This document shows, in pieces, positions 45,601 to 57,200 of a stretch of DNA of 60,000 nt. Positions within the stretch are counted from its first letter, which is position 1; the number at the start of each line of letters is the position of its first letter. Location: the NCBI RefSeq assembly GCF_032854445.1, contig NC_088300.1, positions 4,776,001-4,836,000 of the forward strand, in the 5' to 3' direction. The DNA is from Liolophura sinensis. Its lineage: Eukaryota; Mollusca; Polyplacophora; Chitonida; Chitonidae. A program made the translations under genes and the position numbers. Under the pieces are notes generated by a model that searched no databases, was not told the origin of the DNA, and was given only the letters and a program-made list of their open reading frames with translations.

Positions 45601-48600
45601 GTGATATTATATCTCTTGTGTTCTCACCTGTGATTGCATCTGTGCGTTCTCACCTGTAATTGTATGTCTGTGTTTTCACTTGTGATTGTATCTCTTGTGT
45701 TCTCACCTGTGAGTGTATCTCTTGTGTTTTAACCAGTGATTATATCTCTTGGGTTCTCACCTGTGATGGTATGTCTGTATTTTCACCTGTGATTGTATCT
45801 CTGTGTTTTCAGCTGTGATTGTATCTTTTGTGGTTTCATCTGTGATTGCATCTTTTGTGTTCTCACCTGTGATTGTATCTCTGCATTTTCATTTGTGATT
45901 TTATCTCTTGTGCTCTCACCTGTGATTGTATCTCTTACGTTTTCACCCATGATTGTATCTTGTGTTTTCATCTGTGAATGTATCTTTTGTTTTCACCTGT
46001 GATTCTATCTTTTGTGTTCTCACCTGTGATAGTATGTGTGTTTTCATCTGTGATTGTATCTCTTTTGTTTTCACCTGTAGTTGTTGCTGTGTGTTTTCAC
46101 CTGTGGTTGAAACCTGTGGTTGTATCTCGATTTTCACATGTGATTGTGTTCCTTGTGTTTTCATCTCTGATTGTACTTTTTGTGTTCTCACCTGTGATTG
46201 TATCTCTTTTGTTTTCACCCATGATTGTATCTCTTGTGTTTCACCCATGATTGTATCTGTTTTTCCACCTGTGATTGTTTCTCTTGTGTTTTCACCTGTG
46301 ATTTTATCTCTGTGGTTTCAGTAGTGATTGTAGCTCTGTGTTTTCACCTGTGGTTGAGACATGTGATTGTATCTTTTGCGTTTACAGGTTGTATCCAGCA
46401 GCAGGGTCTATCTCCAGAATCACTGAGGAGCCAGTAGAACTGTACGGTTATGAGATTCCAGCCAAGGTACATCCTGTAGATTACCATTGTTGAAAAAGCT
46501 TTGTTTTTTTCCGTTCTCTTGTTGAAAGGATCATGGATGGTGTTAACATTGACTGATGGAAGATTGAACTTTGTTATTGGTTATGTGAATGTTGTTTATT
46601 TACTTGAATGGATGAATATTTACTTATTTTGATTGATGGACTTTCATTGTAAAGATTTACCACTTATGTAAACTTCACTTCTCTCTGTAGTCAACACATC
46701 TTCTCTCTCATCAGTTCACTTTGTCATTTGGAACATAACAACGGTATCGCCTGTGTAAAAGTATATCTCTGTGATGCATTGTGGACATCTGTAAGGGATA
46801 AGGCCTCTGTAAACATTGGGACTGAAATATATGTGAGCCTTTGTTGTTTTGTCCACAATTCCTGCCATTCAGATTGGTTTGTGAGCCTTTGTTGGCTTTG
46901 GTCAGAACTCTTGCTGTTAAGATTGGTTTGTTAGCCTTTGTTGGTTTTGTCCAGAACTCCTGCAGTTCAGATTGAGTGGTGAGATTTGGTTGATTTTGTC
47001 CAGAACTCTATCAGTTCATATTGGTTTCTGAGCCTTTATTGGTTTCGTCCAGAAAGGAAATTCCTACAATTCAGATTGGTTTGTGATCCTTTGTTGGTTT
47101 TGTCCAGGACTCCTGCCATTCAGATTGGTTTGTGATCCTTTGTTGGTTTTGTCCAGAACTCCTGCCGTTCAGATTGGTTTGTGAGCCTTCGTTGGTTTTG
47201 TCTAGAATGCCTGCCGTTCAGATTGGTTTGTGAGCCTTTGTTAGTTTTGTCCAGAACTCTTGCCATTCAGATTGGTTTGTGAGCCTTTGTTGGTTTTGTC
47301 CAGGACTCCTGCCATTCAGATTGGTTTGTGAGCCTTTGTTGGTTTTATCCAGAACTCCTGCAGTTCAGATTGGTTTGTGAGCCTTTGTTGATTTTGTCAG
47401 AACTCTTGCCGTTCATATTGGTTTGTGAGCCTTTGTTGGTTTTGTCCAGAACTCCTGCAGTTCAGATTGGTTTGTGAGCCTTTGTTGTTTTTGTCCAGAA
47501 CTCCTGCAGTTCAGATTGGTTTGTGAGCCTTTGTTGGTTTTGTCCAGAACTCCTGCAGTTCAGATTGGTTTGTGAGCCTTTGTTGTTTTTGTCTAGAATG
47601 CCTGCCGTTCAGATTGGTTTGTGAGCCTTTGTTGGCTTTGGTCAGAACTCTTGCTGTTAAGATTGGTTTGTTAGCCTTTGTTGGTTTTGTCCAGAACTCT
47701 ATCAGTTCATATTGGTTTCTGAGCCTTTATTGGTTTCGTCCAGAAAGGAAATTCCTACAATTCAGGTTGGTTTGTGAGCCTTTGTTGGTTTTGTCCAGAA
47801 CTCCTGCAGTTCAGATTGGTTTGTGAGCCTTCGTTGGTTTTGTCTAGAATGCCTGCCCGTTCAGATTGGTTTGTGAGCCTTTGTTAGTTTTGTCCAGAAC
47901 TCCTGCCGTTCAGATTGGTTTGTGAGCCTTTGTTGGTTTTGTCCAGGACTCCTGCAGTTCAGATTGGTTTGTAAGCCTTTGTTGGTTTTGTCCAGAACTC
48001 CTGCAGTTCAGATTGGTTTGTGAGCCTTTGTTGATTTTGTCAGAACTCTTGCCGTTCAGATTGGTTTGTGAGCCTTTGTTGGTTTTGTCCAGAACTCCTG
48101 CAGTTCAGATTGGTTTGTGAGCCTTTGTTAGTTTTGTCCAGAACTCCTGCAGTTCATATTGGTTTGTGAACCTTTGTTGGTTTTGTCCAGGACGCCTGCA
48201 GTTCAGATTGGTTTGTGAGCCTTTGTTGGTTTTGTCCAGAACTCCTGCAGTTCATATTGGTTTGTGAGCCTTTGTTGGTTTTGTCCAGAACTCCTGCAAT
48301 TCAGATTGGTTTGTGAGCCTTTGTTGGTTTTGTCCAGAACTCCTGCAGTTCAGATTGGTTCGTGAGCCTTTGTTGATTTTGTCTAGAATGCCTGCCGTTC
48401 AGATTGGTTTGTGAGCCTTTGTAGGTTTTGTTCAGAACTCCTGCTGTTCAGATTGGTTTGTGAGCCTTTGTTGGTTTTGTCCAGAACTCCTGCCGTTCAG
48501 ATTGGTTTGTGAGCCTTTGTTGGTTTTGTCCAGAAAGGAAATTCCTACAGTTCAGATTGGTTTGTGAGCCTTTGTTGGTTTTGTCCAGAACTCCTGCCAT

Positions 48601-50954
48601 TCATATTGGTTTGTGAGCCTTTGTTGGTTTTGTCCAGAACTCCTGTCGTTCAGATTGGTTTGTGAGCCTTTGTTAGTTTTGTCCAGAACTCCTGCAGTTC
48701 ATATTGGTTTGTGAGCCTTTGTTGGTTTTGTCCAGGACGCCTGCAGTTCAGATTGGTTTGTGAGCCTTTGTTGGTTTTGTCCAGAACTCCTGCAGTTCAT
48801 ATTGGTTTGTGAGCCTTTGTTGGTTTTGTCCAGAACTCCTGCAATTCAGATTGGTTTGTGAGCCTTTGTTGGTTTTGTCCAGAACTCCTGCAGTTCATAT
48901 TGGTTTGTGAGCCTTTGTTGGTTTTGTCCAGAACTCCTGCAGTTCAGATTGGTTTGTGAGCCTTTGTTGGTTTTGTCCAGAACTCCTGCAGTTCAGATTG
49001 GTTTGTGAGCCTTTGTTGATTTTGTCTAGAATGCCTGCAGTTCAGATTGGTTTGTGAGCCTTTGTTGGTTTTGTCCAGAACTCCTGCAGTTCAGATTGGT
49101 TTGTGAGCCTTTGTTGATTTTGTCTAGAATGCCTGCAGTTCAGATTGGTTTGTGAGCCTTTGTTGGTTTTGTCCAGAACTCCTGCAGTTCATATTGGTTT
49201 GTGAGCCTTTGTTGGTTTTGTCCAGAACTCCTGCCGTTCAGATTGGTTTGTGAGCCTTCGTTGGTTTTGTCCAGAAAGGAAATTCCTACAGTTCAGATTG
49301 GTTTGTGAGCCTTTGTTGGTTTTGTCCAGAACTCCTGCCATTCAGATTGGTTTGTGAGCCTTTGTTGGTTTTGTCCAGAACTCCTGCAGTTCAGATTGGT
49401 TTGTGAGCCTTTGTTGGTTTTGTCCAGAACTCCCGTAGTTCAGATTTGTTCACACCAATTTAAGTGTCACAGACTTTCTGAGTTAACTGCACACAAAAGA
49501 ATGTAAAAGCTGTTAAAATAGGGATGCAGAAATGCAACCTCTAAAGAAAACAACAAGCAGATGTATTCTGTCCTTATTGTGGGAGACCTCATTATTTATG
49601 AAAACCATTCATCTTTGTGCAGGGTGTTGAATAGGACTATTGCTGAACACGTAGGAAAATTTGATATCATTTAAAAATACATAAAGGTAAATATATATTC
49701 TTTCAGTCAACAGTTTCAGTCCCTGCATATGCGGTATCACGGCTCCCTCAGTACTTTGATGACCCAGACAAATTTGTCCCAGAGAGGTGGATGAAGGATA
49801 GAACTGACCGACCTAACCCCTTCGCTTACCTCCCCTTTGGGATCGGAACTCGCATGTGTGTGGGTAAGGATGTGGCCTACGTGTACAGTTACAAACTCAT
49901 AACTACAATACCACCAACATAACTCAAACACTTGGGCATGGCTAAAAGCATGCTTGTATGGGGAAAGCAAAAAGTGTTTAAATGAGTACAATCTTGTCAG
50001 ACAGTGATAAAAAATTTCATTGTAGGTGTTAAAAACTGACATGCTAATGAGTTGTGTCTGTTGATCTTGCAGGGCGTAGGGTGGCAGAATTGGAAATGCA
50101 TCTCCTGTTGTCAAGGGTAAGGGCATCATGTGCCTTTCATGGTTTAAGTGAAGTTGTCTTGAGTATGAAATGGTAGAAAGTGTTACATCTTTAAATAGAG
50201 GTTATGTGCATTCAAATCCAGCTAATGGCTGGAATTTTGTTCCGATTCTGTGGAGGGAGCTAACGTCATACCCTGATCATGGACATCTAGTAACAGTCAA
50301 AGGAATGTTCATGTAAATGTTAAAGGAAGGTGGTATCTCAAAAAGCACTACAGGTATTAAGCTAAACTTTTGCATACACATAAAGCAGAATAATATGAGA
50401 GGGGAGGTGTGCCATCATTGATGTGTGAGCATATTAATTATTGTAAGTTAAAATTAATGACTTTCATCTGTGTATTAGATTCAATGTTTATGTAATTGAT
50501 AATGGTTGTGCATGCGTCTCAAAGATACATTATGAATTGAGCTGAAGTTTTGCATTCCTGTGCCTCCCACAGGGGAGCTCCTCGGTAGCCTTGGTACCAG
50601 ATTTACTTTTGCCACTGGGTTATGTCTGAATATTCTTGTTCTAGTATAAATGTGAAGATTTGATAGCTGTCTGCCTTTTACACTTTCTATGATCTTCTGC
50701 AGCATGTTTCTGGAACTGTATTTAAAGTCAAGTCTTGTCAGTTCTGCATAGAAAGTCCTGCAGTAGTTGACTAGTGTTGCTGTGTAATTTGCTTGTGACG
50801 AATCCTTAAATTTTGATTGTATTTTGGATTTCAGCTCATGCAGAGGTTTAGAATAGAGCCAGCCTTCACAGAACCAGTCAAAATAGCTCAGAGACTTGTC
50901 CTTCGTCCAGCTCAACCAATCAAAGTCAAGTTCATCAAAAGACAAGGGGATTAA
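39675..50954 (+). CDS. Mitochondrial-clan cytochrome P450, complete
   Basis: Nine coding exons: 39675-40138, 41803-41993, 42630-42833, 43564-43724, 44717-44883, 46388-46466, 49707-49863, 50073-50116 and 50835-50954. All introns are GT-AG and phases join to 528 aa. Seen in order: a basic, acid-poor N-terminus (RSLSRGF) like a mitochondrial presequence; PGP at 66-68; a WSLEAVGTVLYERRFG segment typical of mitochondrial P450s; oxygen-binding I helix AAVDTTS near 335-341; ExxR as E393-T-L-R396; PERW at 447-450; haem loop FGIGTRMCVG at 466-475 with Cys473 as iron ligand; then GRRVAELEM, the mitochondrial form of this region. Known clan role: adrenodoxin-dependent hydroxylation of steroids, vitamin D-type sterols or xenobiotics at the inner membrane. 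Relation to CYP10, CYP24, CYP27 or other subfamilies cannot be fixed by eye. A TTTCAG at 39645-39650 before the ATG suggests an upstream non-coding exon. All catalytic signatures are intact. Confidence 0.95.
40420..40645. repeat. Degenerate minisatellite in P450 intron 1, first part
   Basis: Loose units of about 40-50 bp around ACAGGTCAAGTTTGGGTACTG. Similar units reappear at 41560-41690, on the far side of the dispersed repeat at 40780-41445. Confidence 0.6.
40780..41445. repeat. Dispersed repeat built of about 175-bp units, copy 2
   Basis: About three diverged units (CTCCTCCCAAACTACTG, TTTTGTCCATGCAGCTCCTG, TTTTGTCCATGCTGCTCTTC) with GATGAAACATACC, CATCTGAACTGGTGCATGC, and the AGGG-GGTATTTCAG ending near 41395-41415. 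Matches 2751-3240 in order and orientation. Lies in P450 intron 1. Confidence 0.68.
42140..42465 (+). mobile_element. tRNA-derived SINE (family C)
   Basis: The head TAGTCTAGTAGTGGTAGGAG and the B box GGTTCGAAGTCC are tRNA-like. The 3' end GGTGTTAAAGAACTTTCAAA plus TAAATGAATAAAATAAT resembles the family A tail though the head differs. In P450 intron 2. Confidence 0.7.
43130..43388 (-). mobile_element. tRNA-derived SINE (family A), nearly full length
   Basis: All parts present: TTTA tail, core, body and tRNA-like head ending TAACCAACTGAGCAAGACAG. The piece GACAGTTAATA occurs on both sides (about 43120-43130 and 43391-43401), a probable target duplication. In P450 intron 3. Confidence 0.9.
43738..44665. 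repeat. Minisatellite of about 30 bp filling P450 intron 4
   Basis: About 30 units of TGTGGGGTTGTGACAGGTTG plus TGCAGTTGTA with length variants. It starts 14 nt after the exon donor and ends about 50 nt before the next acceptor, so almost the whole intron is repeat. Open frames here encode only the repeat. Confidence 0.95.
45535..46385. repeat. Minisatellite of about 27 bp in P450 intron 5
   Basis: About 30 units of TTTTCACCTGTGATTGTATC plus TCTTGTG. It runs up to the TTTACAG acceptor at 46387, so repeat units supply the pyrimidine tract of that exon. Confidence 0.95.
46850..49445. repeat. 49-bp minisatellite in P450 intron 6, about 52 copies
   Basis: Unit CAGATTGGTTTGTGAGCCTT, TGTTGGTTTTGTCCAGAACT, CCTGCAGTT. 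Longer variants with AAAGGAAATTCCTACA recur, and blocks several units long repeat (higher-order duplication). It makes up 80% of the 3.24-kb intron. Confidence 0.97.
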
Positions 50955-52870
50955 GAGGGGAACCTCATTGTGCTGAGTATATGATTGCTGATTGAACAAG
51001 TGTAACCAACCAAAACAGAAAGGAATTTGACAACATTTTAGACTGAATCACAATCAACAGTTCTTGATGAAGTATAAAAAGGAAGCTGCTGGTCTATAAC
51101 TTCAAAAAAAGCTCAAGAAAGTACCACCCTGAAGAAAGCTATCCCATATATACACGTAGAGACAGTAAGGATTTACATACCATGATTTTCTTCACCGGTA
51201 GTGCATGATGTACCCAGGACAGCTTCACTCACTCACACTGGATCATTTCATTTTTGGATCGCACCTTTGGTAGTGATTTGTGAAAGGTGAGTTCTGTGAT
51301 CCCCACCAGTGGTTGTATACTGCGATTGATCTTTAAGACTGGTGGTAGGTTCATATGATTGGAGGTATGAATGGTTGTGTCATTAAGTCATCAATGACTG
51401 CAAAAGATAGATGGTTGCTGTTGAAGGAGTGAGCATTCGTATGATCAAGGGTGGCAGCTGGCTTCAACAGATTAGTCACAGCCAATCGCTGCCAGGTGTA
51501 CGATTAATCAGTCCATCAGTCAATCCATCAAATAAGTTTATTTCTTCTGGACAGCACTGGTATACCTAGTTACGTTACGTGCTTTGTTTGAACATTATCA
51601 TGGAGAGTTTCCTGAACCCCAGAAGCACAACCAGTCATTCGAGAAAGCAGAAAACTGACTCCTGTAACTTTTGTGCATACATTTTGGATTTTAATAATGA
51701 ATCAGCAAAGAATTTACATCGCAAATTTATGTGTCGTGGAAGACATAATGTTTTTTGCCAGGGCCTGACATCCCTGTTCTTTGTACTGATACTGAAGACT
51801 GTTTGACCAATGTATTGTATGATATATTGTTGCGTAAAAACTTTATTTTCATAAATCAGTATTTTCTGATCTTTGTGGTTGTAACATTTATTCCTATTGT
51901 CATTGTAATATTTATTCCTATCATAGTCTCTGTTTGTAAATCTACACAAATCATTCTTTCAAAAAATTTTCGTTTCACAATGTGAAAATCTGTATACATG
52001 TGAAGCTTGAAGTGAAATGAACTATTTACTGTAAATTTTACATTTAGAAAGACTTTTCAAAGGCAGCTTTCCCCTTTGATATTTGGTTGTCTATTTTGAT
52101 ACTATTTTTCTTTGAAAGCATGATCTAGAATTCTGTCACAGATGATCTACGATGATCAGATCTTTTCGTTGAATTGAACCTGTACATTCAGGTATTTGGG
52201 AGGATTTTTACTACCCTGGTAAATAATATATTGCACAATTTTGCTCAATTTGCTTTTTCAGATTGTGTATAATGCAGAGAAATTTGTGTCTTGTGCTATT
52301 TTTGCTGAGAGAAACTAGTGTATACTGTACACATGGTTTGCTCTAGTAAATAGTCTGTATACACACATGTATCCTAACTGTGGTTTTTGTGGTTTCATTG
52401 AATAGCATGTACATTTGTATTTTACATCGTCTGAACATACTAATGGGTAGCTACATTTTGTAAATTAATAAGTTGTGACCCTCTATGAAATATCTCAAGA
52501 ACTAGAGCATGCCCTAATTAAGTCTCTTTGTAAATACATGTATTTCATGATACTCAGGTGCTTGAATAGTAAAGGCTATGTTTATGAATACACATATACA
52601 TGTATACATATCTTGTTGCTTCTATGCCTTATTAATTTTTGACCTTTTGAAGTCCAGATTCATGTGTCTAACAATTTATCAGAAAAAAATGTAAGATCTG
52701 GAAACATCAGTTGTGCATAAACTTTAAATTAAAATGCTAGGGGATTTAAGCTTGGTGTAGGAGGGGGTGGGGAGTGGAGGGGGTAGGTTCAGCAACAGCT
52801 CCTCCACCTATCACATTCCCATGCCTTCATTAAGCTGGACAGCTTTATATGTGATGAGAATATCATGTGT
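50955..52870 (+). other. P450 3' flank and intergenic sequence
   Basis: AT-rich, no exon or repeat recognised. No canonical AATAAA is obvious close to the P450 stop codon, so the 3' end of the transcript is not resolved. Confidence 0.35.
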
Positions 52871-52871
52871 A

Positions 52872-53120
52872 TCCTCCCGAATCCAGCAAAGACCGCAGAT
52901 GTGAGTACTTCCCACATATTCGAATCCAGCAAAGACCACAGATGTGAGTACTTCCCACATATTCGAATCCAGCAAAGACCGCAGATGTGAGTACTTCCCA
53001 CATATTCGAATCCAGCAAAGACCACAGATGTGAGTACTTCACACATATTCGAATCCAGCAAAGACCACAGATATGAGTGCTTCCCACATATTCGAATCCA
53101 GCAAAGACTGCAGATGTGGT
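52872..53120. repeat. 46-bp tandem repeat, about 5 copies
   Basis: Units of GATGTGAGTACTTCCCACAT, ATTCGAATCCAGCAAAGACC plus ACA. Minus-strand open frames across it are repeat artefacts. Confidence 0.93.
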
Positions 53121-53344
53121 AAGGTTTATGGTAATGTTGATGGTTCAACACATTCCTTCTTCTTCCCTCCGCTCCTGAAAACTGACTGCCATCATGTACA
53201 AAGATGAGTGAAAAATTGTTGTATGTCATGACAACAAATATTAATTTTGAAAGGGAAGTATAGGGAGTGCCTCTTCAGTGCAGCCTGGAAAGATGAGAAT
53301 TTTGGGCCTGGAGTCTTGGAAGGTTGAAGGTACTTACGGGCTCT

Positions 53345-53645
53345 CTTGGTTACAGTGTGATAGCACCTACCAGTTGGGGATTTGAACCAGTGATTTTTGG
53401 GTTCAGTGTCCACACTTCTATAACTGGACTAAAGGCAAATGCCGTCCAGCCCAGTGGTAGATAGTGATTCTTTGTCACCCTGTTTTGTCCACCAATGTAT
53501 CACTGCTGCTATGTAAGACACCCCAGCAACCTTGCTTGCAGTGTCAAGTGTGACGGAGGCCTACCAGCTGGCTATTTGAACCAGCAATCTCTTGGTTTGG
53601 CTGCTGCCACAAGACTAAAGAGAAATTCCCTCCAGCTTGGATAGC
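53345..53645 (-). mobile_element. Two tRNA-like SINE fragments (family D), tandem
   Basis: On the minus strand each has a TAGTCCAGTTAT- or TAGTCTTGTGG-like A box and GGTTCAAATCC- or GGTTCAAATAGCC-like B box (complements near 53382-53395 and 53572-53585). Both are followed by GCTGGTAGG or CTGGTAGGTGC. Two diverged copies of the same head about 190 bp apart. Confidence 0.55.
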
Positions 53646-54277
53646 GACTATATATCACCCTATTACATCACTGATGGGAATGGTAGGTATCATTTACCAA
53701 AGGCATTTCACAGGGTGTGGAGGCAGTGCATGAAATACCTTTCACATCCCACATGCTTGCTCATGTATGTAAGATATAGACTGGGATGTTTTACGAAAAC
53801 TACTCTGGATACTTTGTCTTAATTAGAAGCCATGTACTGCAAATTTGCCACCTGCATGATTATCATGAAAGGATATGTTTGTCGTATTTAACAGCTTGAT
53901 CTAAAGCTGAACATGAACGGAAGTTATATGTTGGAGCTGTACTAACGGTCCTATGGCTGACGTCTGCGGTTTTAGATCTTAGCCGCTGGCTTGATCGCTT
54001 ACATCAATTAAAAGAGACGTAATTATGTAGTTTACAATTTTATGGTGAAAAGTAGTTCGAGTAACTTGATTTAAATGCTTGCCTAAACATTTTTCTCAGT
54101 GTTTGTAATACCTAATGAATTAAGCAGACAAAGTATCTGTTTAGGTTTGATGTAAGCAACATAGACGATACTGCATGGAAACAAGCGTCTGCTCGCAGAT
54201 CACGTTGAATGTCGTTTTCGGCCCGCATATTTTTCTTGACGATCAGCTTTTGTATCTAAACAATAATTCAGTCGAAG

Positions 54278-57200
54278 ATGTCAACGGATGTAAAGACCCT
54301 TATGGAGATGGGGTTTCCAGAAAACCAGGCGTAAGTGAAGAACTGTCGATTATCTCGTAACTCCCGACTTACTTGTTCCTGACACCTGATGTAGTCTTGT
54401 ATGTGCATTCACTTACAAAGTTACACGCAGAAATCCTTAATTGAACAAGGTGGTTGAATGCGACATTCACAGAGAGAAACCACCACAATGTCAGTGAATG
54501 TGTCAGAATCAGGACGAAGAACTTTCACCACTTTCCACAATTAGACTGTCTATGTAAAGGAGACCCATAAGTTCTGTCGTTGATAAATTCGATTTTTAGA
54601 TAAAAGAATTGTAATAAAATGTCACATTACATGGCAGGTAAATATCGGTATGCTAATAACAAACTTATTTGAGACCTGAAAACAAACTGAATTGTGACGT
54701 ACATGTGTATTATATATACTTTGGGATAGCTGGAAATGTGCTCTTACAGTCTTTTTTATGGATTTCTGCAGAATCCACACACACAGGGAAGATGAATAAT
54801 TTGTTTTATGTATTATTATAATGATATATATTGGTATTATTATCATCAGTTCAGGAATTGTACATACTATATATGTGATTCTACAGACAAGTTTTGTGTT
54901 CACCATGGTTGTTCGGCTTTTATTATCTGATGTTTATTATAAAAGGTGCATGTATTTTCCTTAATCTAAGAGAAGGCATAACAAATTGCTGGATTCTTTG
55001 TGTGGGCTTTTTAATCACATGCACAGAGAGATAGGTATAACTTCAAACCTTTGTGTGACTGACTCAAAGTTTGTGATCACTACTTTTTTTTTCCAGGGCC
55101 CGAGCTCTGGCGAAAACAAATTACAAAGGTGTCCAAGCTGCTATGGATTGGTAAGCTCCAACCATGGAGTCTAGTCTCCTTCGTTTTATTTTATTGTTTA
55201 TACAAAACAAGTAGTGTATGGATCCGTAGCTCGGAAGGTTAAGTGCTGGCTCACTGCGACTTGACCAGTGAGGTTGCATGTTTGAATGTGTCTTTGAGGT
55301 AGGAGATTGTCAGATACCTGGCAAAGGTCAATGGTTTTCTCTGGGAACTCCAGTTTCCTCCACTTATAATCCTGACATCTGACATGTATTTGAAAAATTC
55401 TTGAAAACTGTTAAACACCAATGAAATAAAATAAATCAACTATCATTGCTACGAAAATATTAACACGCATTTTAGTGTATCCTGTGAAGACATGTACAGT
55501 ACTTTGGCATATGGATGATATAAGCATTAATTGTTTCTTGATTCAAGGTTGCTTGGTATACTGTATTACTATGTGTCAGGTATTCAGCTGTAAATGTTTT
55601 ATGTTCCCAGGATATTTGCTCATGCAGATGATCCAGATATAAATGATCCCTATGAGGTGCCTAAAGGGAATGTATTGGGGTCATCAGATCAGAGTGAAGG
55701 GGCCACTAACCCAGGTTTGGCACACTGAAATATTTTTCAACCATTTACACACATTTATTTTATTGGTGTTTTACGCCATACTCAAGAATATTTCAGTTGT
55801 ACGATGGCGGGCAGCATTATGATGAGGAGAAACAAGCAGAAACCAGGGGATACCTACGGTCATCCGCAGGCTGGTGACAGACCTTCCTACGTACCGCCGG
55901 AGAGGAAGCCAGCATGAGCTGGACTTTAACACACAGCAACAGCATTGTTGGGCTGCTCCTGGGTCATTGCACCGTGCTGGTGTGCTTACCCGCTCGGCCA
56001 TGGAGGCACCATTACACACATAAAACAACTCATCTTGGTTTCATCTGTCTTGGAAGTGCAAATGAGGCAGCACAAAGATTTTCACAAGGCAACGTATGCT
56101 CTTGGATCACACAAGTAAACAATATTACAGATTCAATGAAAGCAAATTAAGTCTTGTATATCGAAAATGATTTGTAAAAAAGTATATAAAGTATTTTTAA
56201 TGCCCAACAATGTGTACGGAAAAACTGAAGTTACATTGCTTGCTACATAATTGCAATGCCATACGGATCTGACATTTTAAATTCAGTGACCGTCACCCAT
56301 TGTCTACACCACAAGGGGAGGTAACCCAGTCAAAAAAGTCAGTCTTCAACACTTCTGAACACTTGAATGAATTGATGGAAACCGCAGATAAAACTGAGCA
56401 TTCGGTTGACCACTCAGTGTCAGCTACATGTCAGTAGACATCTGAAAGTCTCAACTTTATGTAGGTGGCGTCTAAAATAACAGCACAATTATTTGGGCAT
56501 CAGCATTGTCTAGCCTAAAATTTTGAAGGCAGTTTTGTTGAGTATAGCCTAAAATACCAGACAACTAAATAAACACGTCTTCTGTTTGCCAATATGCCAG
56601 TAGCACTATTGTGTGCAATTTTTAGTTACTCTCCCTTTCACTACAGAAAGCACAAAAGACAAATCTGCTGAGGGAACAGAAGCTGGAGATGGTCAGTCTC
56701 AGCAACCCAAGTCTCTCAAGTGTGATGAGTAAGTTAGAATCTTTTTTACTATGGTCTAGTACCACACTTGGCACTTTACTGTTTAATATATATATTAGGT
56801 ATGCAGGAGTTTTAAAATGGTTGAATTAGAGTATATGTCATTGCCAGTTAAATATTTTTGGTAGTTGTATACTTTATCATACGTGTAGATCTCAGAAAAG
56901 ATTGAGCTGGAGATCTCTGGTTGTCAAGGAAACAAAAACTTTATTATTTCAAATCCTCAAGATCCTGAAATGCCTTAAATGCAGTTGGTACAGGCAAACC
57001 AAAAAGTAAGAACACGATTTTTATGCATGCAAGTAAACATGGTATAAATGTCCAGTAAAACATTCATATAGTAGGATTATTTAAAAAGTAATTTGAGCTG
57101 AATATGGTGATAAATACTGGTATTGTTATGTTGTACAAGCCAGACATTGACCTACACAGTTTTGCCTGGTTGTAGGTGTGGTAAATTACTGAAGAGTGAT

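Noticed and set aside
50481-50999. 172-codon minus-strand frame
   Set aside because: It is the antisense of the last P450 exon plus flanking intron.
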